Shown: positions 59,073 to 64,000 of the stretch, one piece after another
How the letters are laid out: the number at the start of each line of letters is the position of its first letter
Position numbering within the stretch: position 1 is the stretch's first letter
Assembly (NCBI GenBank): GCA_002753515.1
Contig: PEAK01000004.1
Coordinates: 1-64,000 of the forward strand
Length of the DNA: 64,000 bases
Direction: 5' to 3'
Source of the DNA: Magnetococcales bacterium
GTDB lineage: Bacteria; Pseudomonadota; Magnetococcia; Magnetococcales; UBA8363
The notes under the pieces: generated by a model
Database searches by the model: none
What the model was told of the DNA's origin: nothing
The model's input: only the letters and a program-made list of their open reading frames with translations
Position numbers and translations under genes: made by a program

Positions 59073-59225
59073 TTAAACCGCAACCAGCGCGGGATACGTA
59101 GTTTTCTAGCGTCATCCCCGCGAAAGCGGGGATCCAGGGAGTCTACACACCTTTCCCTGACTTTCTGGATCCCCGTTTTTGCGGGGATGACAAGAACTGC
59201 GCATCCCAAGATAGCTGCGGTTTAA
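59073..59225 (+). repeat. ~152-bp TIR element, copy 4
   Basis: TTAAACCGCAACCAGCGCGGGATACGTAG...GTCATCCCCGCGAAAGCGGGGATCCAG...AAGATAGCTGCGGTTTAA. Confidence 0.88.
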
Positions 59226-59255
59226 TGCATTGCTATTGCGGGAGGGACCAGAGGG

Positions 59256-60116
59256 GTGCTGACCAGATTGAAACACCAACTCAAGTTGCGCCATGGACAG
59301 GTACGTTTGGCGCTGATACGCCGCTTCCAAGGGTTTGATGTGCCGGAGTTGCAGCGTTTTTTGCAACGCATGGGGGAGGGGCGTGGGCGGGTGGTGATGG
59401 TTCACTGTTCGTGGGATGGCTTTACCGGGTTCACGGGAACGCCACGTGACCTGATCGATGTCTTGCAGCATTGGGTTGGGGATGGCGGGACCCTCTTGAT
59501 GCCCACCTTGCCTTTTACGGGGTTGGCACGGGATTGGGCCGAAAGTGGTCAGGTGTTTGATGTACGGCGGACGCCCAGTCAAACCGGGGTGGTGTCGGAA
59601 ATGTTCCGCCGCAGCCGTGGGGTGGTTCGGAGTGTTCATCCCACCCATTCCGTTGCGGCTTGGGGGGCCTTGGCGGCGGAAATGATACGGGATCATCAGG
59701 GCTGCCGTACGCCATGCGGTCAGGGGTCACCGTATGCCAAAATGTTGGAACACGACGGTTTGAATTTGTTATTGGGCGTGGATATCCGTGCCCTGACATT
59801 CTTTCATGCCGTTGAGGAGATGATTCGACCTTGGCTCCCTTTTGACCCGTTCACCCGGGAGACATGGGATTTGCAGAGCCGTGATGTTGCGGGACAAAGC
59901 TGGACAACGACAACGCATCTGTTTGACCCCAATTGGTCACGGCGACGGGATTTGCGCCTGATCATTCCCGATTTACAGGCGCGTGGCCACTACCACAGAC
60001 ACACCCTGCACCGACTGGAAGCCGTCTTGTTAGGGTGCCGTGATGTGCTGCAAACCTTGGAGGAACTGGCACGTCAGGGTCGTACCTGCTACCGGGATAC
60101 ACCGGATCACGTTTGA
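59256..60116 (+). CDS. AAC(3) family N-acetyltransferase
   Basis: VVMVHCSWDGFTGFTGTPRDLIDVLQHWVGDGGTLLMPTLPF; RSVHPTHSVAAWG. Confidence 0.8.
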   Translation: MLTRLKHQLKLRHGQVRLALIRRFQGFDVPELQRFLQRMGEGRGRVVMVHCSWDGFTGFTGTPRDLIDVLQHWVGDGGTLLMPTLPFTGLARDWAESGQVFDVRRTPSQTGVVSEMFRRSRGVVRSVHPTHSVAAWGALAAEMIRDHQGCRTPCGQGSPYAKMLEHDGLNLLLGVDIRALTFFHAVEEMIRPWLPFDPFTRETWDLQSRDVAGQSWTTTTHLFDPNWSRRRDLRLIIPDLQARGHYHRHTLHRLEAVLLGCRDVLQTLEELARQGRTCYRDTPDHV

Positions 60117-62908
60117 CCGCGTTGCTTGACATGGTCAACGTACAGCATGTCGGTGTGCATGATATGTCCCACCAGCCAGTCTTTGGCCAACGCCAGCAGA
60201 TCCATGACTACGGTGAACTCTCCATGGGTATACCGGTTTGACAGTTCCTTCAGTTTATTCACGAGGAGAACGTGTTTTTCCCCATGATTTTTCAGATCGG
60301 GGTAGCCGTGATCGCGAAGCATGGCGATCTCCCGAGTGAAATGCGTTTCGGCGTAGGTGACAAATCCGTCAATGATGGCCCCAACCTTGGTTGACCCCTC
60401 TTCATCCTTCATGGCCTGGTGGAGATCGTTGACCATATCGACCAATTTGCGATGATCATCATCGACGAACCGGACGCTTGTTTCCAGCTCGTGGCTCCAG
60501 GGGAAAAAGGTGCGGCGGTTGTCATTGCTGGCAAAGTTGGCCAAATATATTTTATTCAGGAGAGTGAATATTTCTTTCCTGCTTGCCAGGAATTGTTGCA
60601 ACTTTTGATCTGCCGCATCGCGTCCTTCCCAACCTTGCTCAGCCATGATGGTAATGGCTTGCCGGGCATGTTCATGCAGTTTGTTGAGGAGGTTTTTGAC
60701 CTCTTCAACCAAGTGCTTGGGCTGAAAATCCTGGGCTTGCGGGGTTTTGAGCCACTGACCCAGGGGTGTTTCCGATGTTTCCGTGAGGGCTTTCAGATCT
60801 GGCGGCGTTCTCCCCTGGATGATTTGCTCCAGCAAGGCCTGGGTTACCAGGAAATCGCCCTTGATCTGCCGCATGGGAAACAGCGGTGCCCCGGTATTCA
60901 TTTCCATATGAGAAGCGAAGAGGGCACCTGTCATGTCTTGCAGCACCGCACCCATACGTTGAAACTGCATGGCGGATCCCAAGGCTTGATGCGATATTTT
61001 GGTTGCTTCCTGCATTTTTTCCTGGACGGTTTTTGAAGCGGCCTCGGTGGCTTCGGCAGAGCTGCGAATGGCTTTGGACATTTCTTCTGCGGCGGAACTT
61101 TCCCGGGCGACCGATTCGGCACCCGATGCGACTTCCGAAGCGGTGCGGGCTACTTCCGCAGTACCCAAAGCGGCTTCCTGGGCGGACCGGGCAACTTCCT
61201 GGGCAGCAAAATTGAGTTCGCTGGCATTTTGCGTGACCGATGCGGCACTTTGTGCCACGGTGTTGATGGCATCGGAAATGGTATGAACGGTGCGGTTTTG
61301 TTGTTCAACCGACAGGGTGATTTCCACGTTGGATTGGTTGATACGCGAAATAGCCTTGCCGATCTCGCTGTTGGCGAAGGCGGCCTCGCGGGTGTTGGCC
61401 TGGATGCCATGAATCTTGTCGGAGATCATGTGGGTTGCCTGGGCGGTTTGCCGTGCCAGTTCCTTGACCTCATTGGCAACCACGGCAAATCCTTTTCCGG
61501 ACTCACCCGCCCCGGCGGCTTCGATGGAAGCGTTGAGGGCCAGCATGTTGGTTTGTTCGGCAATATTGTTAATGACTTCAACCACCTGGCCGATTTCCTT
61601 GGCCGATTGTGACAATCTTTCCATGATGGATTGTGTTTGTTCGGCCAATTCTTTGGCTTTGCCCGATTCCAGGCTGGCCCCCTCGCACAGGTCGCTGACG
61701 CCTCCCAGGGCTTTAGACATGTCGTGGATGGAGGCGGCGACATCCTGAACCGATTGGTCGACCAGGCTGAGGCTTTGGTTGACGCCGGCCAAATTGGCGG
61801 TGATTTGTTCCGCCGCCGCCGCCATGGTGGAAATATTGGCGCTGGCTTCTTCGGCACCCGAGGCGATGGTCGATACGTTGCCGGACACCTGATAAGCGGC
61901 ACCGGAAACGGCCTGAATATTGCCGCTGATCAGACCGATCTTTTCGGTGATGGAGATGATTTCCCGGGTCAGGAGTTCGTTGTGTTGCGACACTTCTTGA
62001 CCAATTTGGCTGGACGTGTTGGCATCCGATACAACCAAATTGCGAATTTTGACCAGCTCCCCGGCGCAAGCGCTGATGCTGCCGGAGTGCAAGGCGATGA
62101 CCTGCATGACCTCGTTCAAGCTGTCGGCCAGATCGTTGATGGCCCGTCCAATGCCCTCTTCGGATCGTCCTTTGGCGGTGTGGACCCGGACGGTCATGTT
62201 GCCGGCGGCCAGGCTGGTGACGGAATCAAGGAGCGGAACGATTTCGGCACCCAATTGTTTGAGGATGCTCCGGGCGATCATGGTTGATGTCGACAACAGA
62301 ATGATCGCGACAACCAGGAGGTCTTCCAAAAGGAAGATGAGGTTGGAAAAAAAGCTGGCATCCACGTCATCGACATAAATGCCGCTGCCGATGATCCACT
62401 GCCAAGGGGTGAAACCCTTCACGAAGGTCACCTTGGGGACCGGTTTGGCGGCACCCGGTTTGGGCCACATGTAATGGACGAATCCCGCACCTTGTTGCCG
62501 GACAATGTCCACCATGGCCACGAAAAGCTTGTTGCCCGTTGGATCGGCAAAGTTGGCCAGGCTGGTCCCATTCATCTCGGGTTTGAAGGGATGCATGACC
62601 ATTGTTGGGGTGAAATCGTTGATCCAGAAATAATCTTCGTGGCCGTAGCGCAGGCTTTTGATTTGTTCCATGGCCTGAGCCTGGGCCGCTTCCTGAGTCA
62701 TGGCACCAGCGCGTTGACGTTCATGGTAATAGGTTATGATGCCGAAAGCGGTTTCCACGACATTTTGGACTTCATGCTTCCGGTCATCCATCATTTCCGT
62801 TTTCATGGAATATACGGGAATGATCCCGGAGACCACGACCGCGAGAGCGGCGATGGAAATCAATAAAATGACCCGGTTTCTCAGGCTTATTTTGTACAAA
62901 AAACGCAT
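60107..62908 (-). CDS. Methyl-accepting chemotaxis protein: Cache sensor, MCP signalling domain and C-terminal bacteriohemerythrin
   Basis: Cache-like region (GHEDYFWINDFTPTMVMHPFKPEMNGT), MCP hairpin [41 protein letters not shown], hemerythrin FFPWSHELETSVRFVDDDHRKLVDMVNDLH...HFTREIAMLRDHGYPDLKNH. Confidence 0.93.
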   Translation of the reverse strand: MRFLYKISLRNRVILLISIAALAVVVSGIIPVYSMKTEMMDDRKHEVQNVVETAFGIITYYHERQRAGAMTQEAAQAQAMEQIKSLRYGHEDYFWINDFTPTMVMHPFKPEMNGTSLANFADPTGNKLFVAMVDIVRQQGAGFVHYMWPKPGAAKPVPKVTFVKGFTPWQWIIGSGIYVDDVDASFFSNLIFLLEDLLVVAIILLSTSTMIARSILKQLGAEIVPLLDSVTSLAAGNMTVRVHTAKGRSEEGIGRAINDLADSLNEVMQVIALHSGSISACAGELVKIRNLVVSDANTSSQIGQEVSQHNELLTREIISITEKIGLISGNIQAVSGAAYQVSGNVSTIASGAEEASANISTMAAAAEQITANLAGVNQSLSLVDQSVQDVAASIHDMSKALGGVSDLCEGASLESGKAKELAEQTQSIMERLSQSAKEIGQVVEVINNIAEQTNMLALNASIEAAGAGESGKGFAVVANEVKELARQTAQATHMISDKIHGIQANTREAAFANSEIGKAISRINQSNVEITLSVEQQNRTVHTISDAINTVAQSAASVTQNASELNFAAQEVARSAQEAALGTAEVARTASEVASGAESVARESSAAEEMSKAIRSSAEATEAASKTVQEKMQEATKISHQALGSAMQFQRMGAVLQDMTGALFASHMEMNTGAPLFPMRQIKGDFLVTQALLEQIIQGRTPPDLKALTETSETPLGQWLKTPQAQDFQPKHLVEEVKNLLNKLHEHARQAITIMAEQGWEGRDAADQKLQQFLASRKEIFTLLNKIYLANFASNDNRRTFFPWSHELETSVRFVDDDHRKLVDMVNDLHQAMKDEEGSTKVGAIIDGFVTYAETHFTREIAMLRDHGYPDLKNHGEKHVLLVNKLKELSNRYTHGEFTVVMDLLALAKDWLVGHIMHTDMLYVDHVKQRGQT

Positions 62909-63002
62909 AATGAAACCCTTGATAGTGTGTCATTGACCATGAAGGTGGGGTACATCCCTGAGACCATGCAGCATCCCGGTGCCACGGGGGTGTCGTTCGG
63001 GA

Positions 63003-63476
63003 CTACTGGGCATCTGCGGAATCCTTGGCGACCTGCATGATTTCGGCGTTGGAGTCACGGATTTTATCGATACTTTGGGTGATTTCCTGGGCGGTATTGG
63101 AGGCTTCGGCGGTATTTTTCTGGATTTCACCCATTTTTTGGGAGATCAGGTTGGTCGCCTCGGCGGTTTGCCGGGCCAAGTCTTTGACTTCGTTGGCGAC
63201 GACCGCGAATCCCTTGCCGGCTTCCCCGGCCCCTGCGGCTTCGATGGCGGCGTTCAGGGCCAGCATGTTGGTTTGGCCGGCAATGTTTTTAATCATTTTG
63301 ACGGCTTGTCCGATCTCCTGGGCCGAAGCCGCCAATTTTTCGATGACCTGGGCATTCTTCCGAGAAAAGGCTTTGGCGTGTTCCAGTTCAGCGCTGGCCT
63401 CATTGACCTTGCTCACGAGTTCCTCAATGAGCAGTTGTGCCTCATCGACAGATTTGACTTGGGGTATTTTATACAT
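63003..63476 (-). CDS. Short soluble MCP-type signalling protein
   Basis: [14 protein letters not shown]...[44 protein letters not shown]; no TM segment. Confidence 0.8.
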   Translation of the reverse strand: MYKIPQVKSVDEAQLLIEELVSKVNEASAELEHAKAFSRKNAQVIEKLAASAQEIGQAVKMIKNIAGQTNMLALNAAIEAAGAGEAGKGFAVVANEVKDLARQTAEATNLISQKMGEIQKNTAEASNTAQEITQSIDKIRDSNAEIMQVAKDSADAQ

Positions 63477-63659
63477 GAGCGTGTACCTGTTCGAGGGTAT
63501 GGTCTGGTATCCTGGTGCGCCGAACAGAGGACCAGCGATACGAAACGGATTTGAATTTTGATTGATGCAACGAATCTTACATCTATACCAGCATCTTCCA
63601 TAATAGTACACGGGGATTGGGGAAAAGGGGAGGTTTTATGCGACGATCAGGACACAGTT

Positions 63660-64000
63660 TTACGACCATCCGCCAAGCTCGTCCAAAATAATGGCTTTCA
63701 AGGCGGCCAGCCATGTGGGGGATTGGTTCAGGCAGGGGACGTATGCGAACGATTTACCGCCGTGATCCATGAATGTTTTCTGGCCGGCGATGGCGATTTC
63801 TTCAAGGGTTTCCAGGCAGTCGGCGACGAATCCCGGGCAGATGACCGCCAAATCGGTCATGCCTTGGCCGGGAAGTGTTTTGAGGAGCGTTTGCGTATTG
63901 GGTTCCAACCAGGCCTGGGGACCGAAGCGCGACTGGAACGACAGGGTCCATTGTTGCGATTGCAAGGGGATGGCCCGGGCCAGCAGGTTGGCCGTGGCGC
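63660..64000 (-). CDS. hemH: Ferrochelatase C-terminal part, runs off window edge
   Basis: WTLSFQSRFGPQAWLEPNTQTLLKTLPGQGMTDLAVICPGFVADCLETLEEIAI. Confidence 0.9.
   Translation of the reverse strand, partial: ATANLLARAIPLQSQQWTLSFQSRFGPQAWLEPNTQTLLKTLPGQGMTDLAVICPGFVADCLETLEEIAIAGQKTFMDHGGKSFAYVPCLNQSPTWLAALKAIILDELGGWS

Noticed and set aside
29841-59225. CRISPR array interpretation of the GTCATCCCCGCGAAAGCGGGGATCCAG repeats
   Set aside because: Repeats are not tandem with regular spacers; they occur as inverted pairs inside four dispersed 152-bp elements and no cas genes are present.
59256-60116. Aminoglycoside resistance gene
   Set aside because: AAC(3)-fold similarity is real, but this family commonly acetylates other substrates and there is no resistance context; function left generic.
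61631-62287. Plus-strand ORFs opposite the MCP (218 aa and others)
   Set aside because: Antisense to well-supported MCP signalling domain; low-complexity codon shadow.

Overview
64 kb bacterial chromosome window. Gene content is proteobacterial, and the abundance of hemerythrin and chemoreceptor genes would suit a magnetotactic or Magnetococcus-like lineage, but that assignment is only an inference. The two ends are conventional: xerC, ArsR/rhodanese, thrC, lytic transglycosylase, SulP/USP/two-component system, transketolase, two squalene/phytoene synthases, ABC-F, and on the right molybdenum cofactor genes, OmpA, TerC, MCPs and hemH. The core, about 20.8-49.2 kb, is a surface-polysaccharide (O-antigen-like) locus. 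It encodes dTDP-rhamnose (rmlD, then rmlBAC), CDP-4-keto-6-deoxyglucose (rfbFG) and UDP-L-FucNAc (fnlABC-wbuBC) pathways, a Wzy-like protein, many glycosyltransferases and methyltransferases, and an asparagine-synthase-type amidotransferase. A tRNA-Gln(CUG) follows it. Best leads: (1) an exact ops element GGCGGTAGCGTG at 25473 between a NusG/RfaH-like gene and rmlB, suggesting an RfaH/ops antitermination circuit; (2) an ORF-less group II intron plus a second domain V/VI remnant, both just upstream of polysaccharide genes; (3) four copies of a ~152-bp terminal-inverted-repeat element arranged as two inverted pairs; (4) unusually long poly-G tracts (11, 9 and 9) inside polysaccharide genes, candidates for phase variation; (5) a CHASE2 receptor whose kinase domain has lost HRD and DFG, so a predicted pseudokinase; (6) a MoaE-MogA fusion with a His-rich linker. 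All calls come from reading the sequence and supplied translations; no database searches were run.
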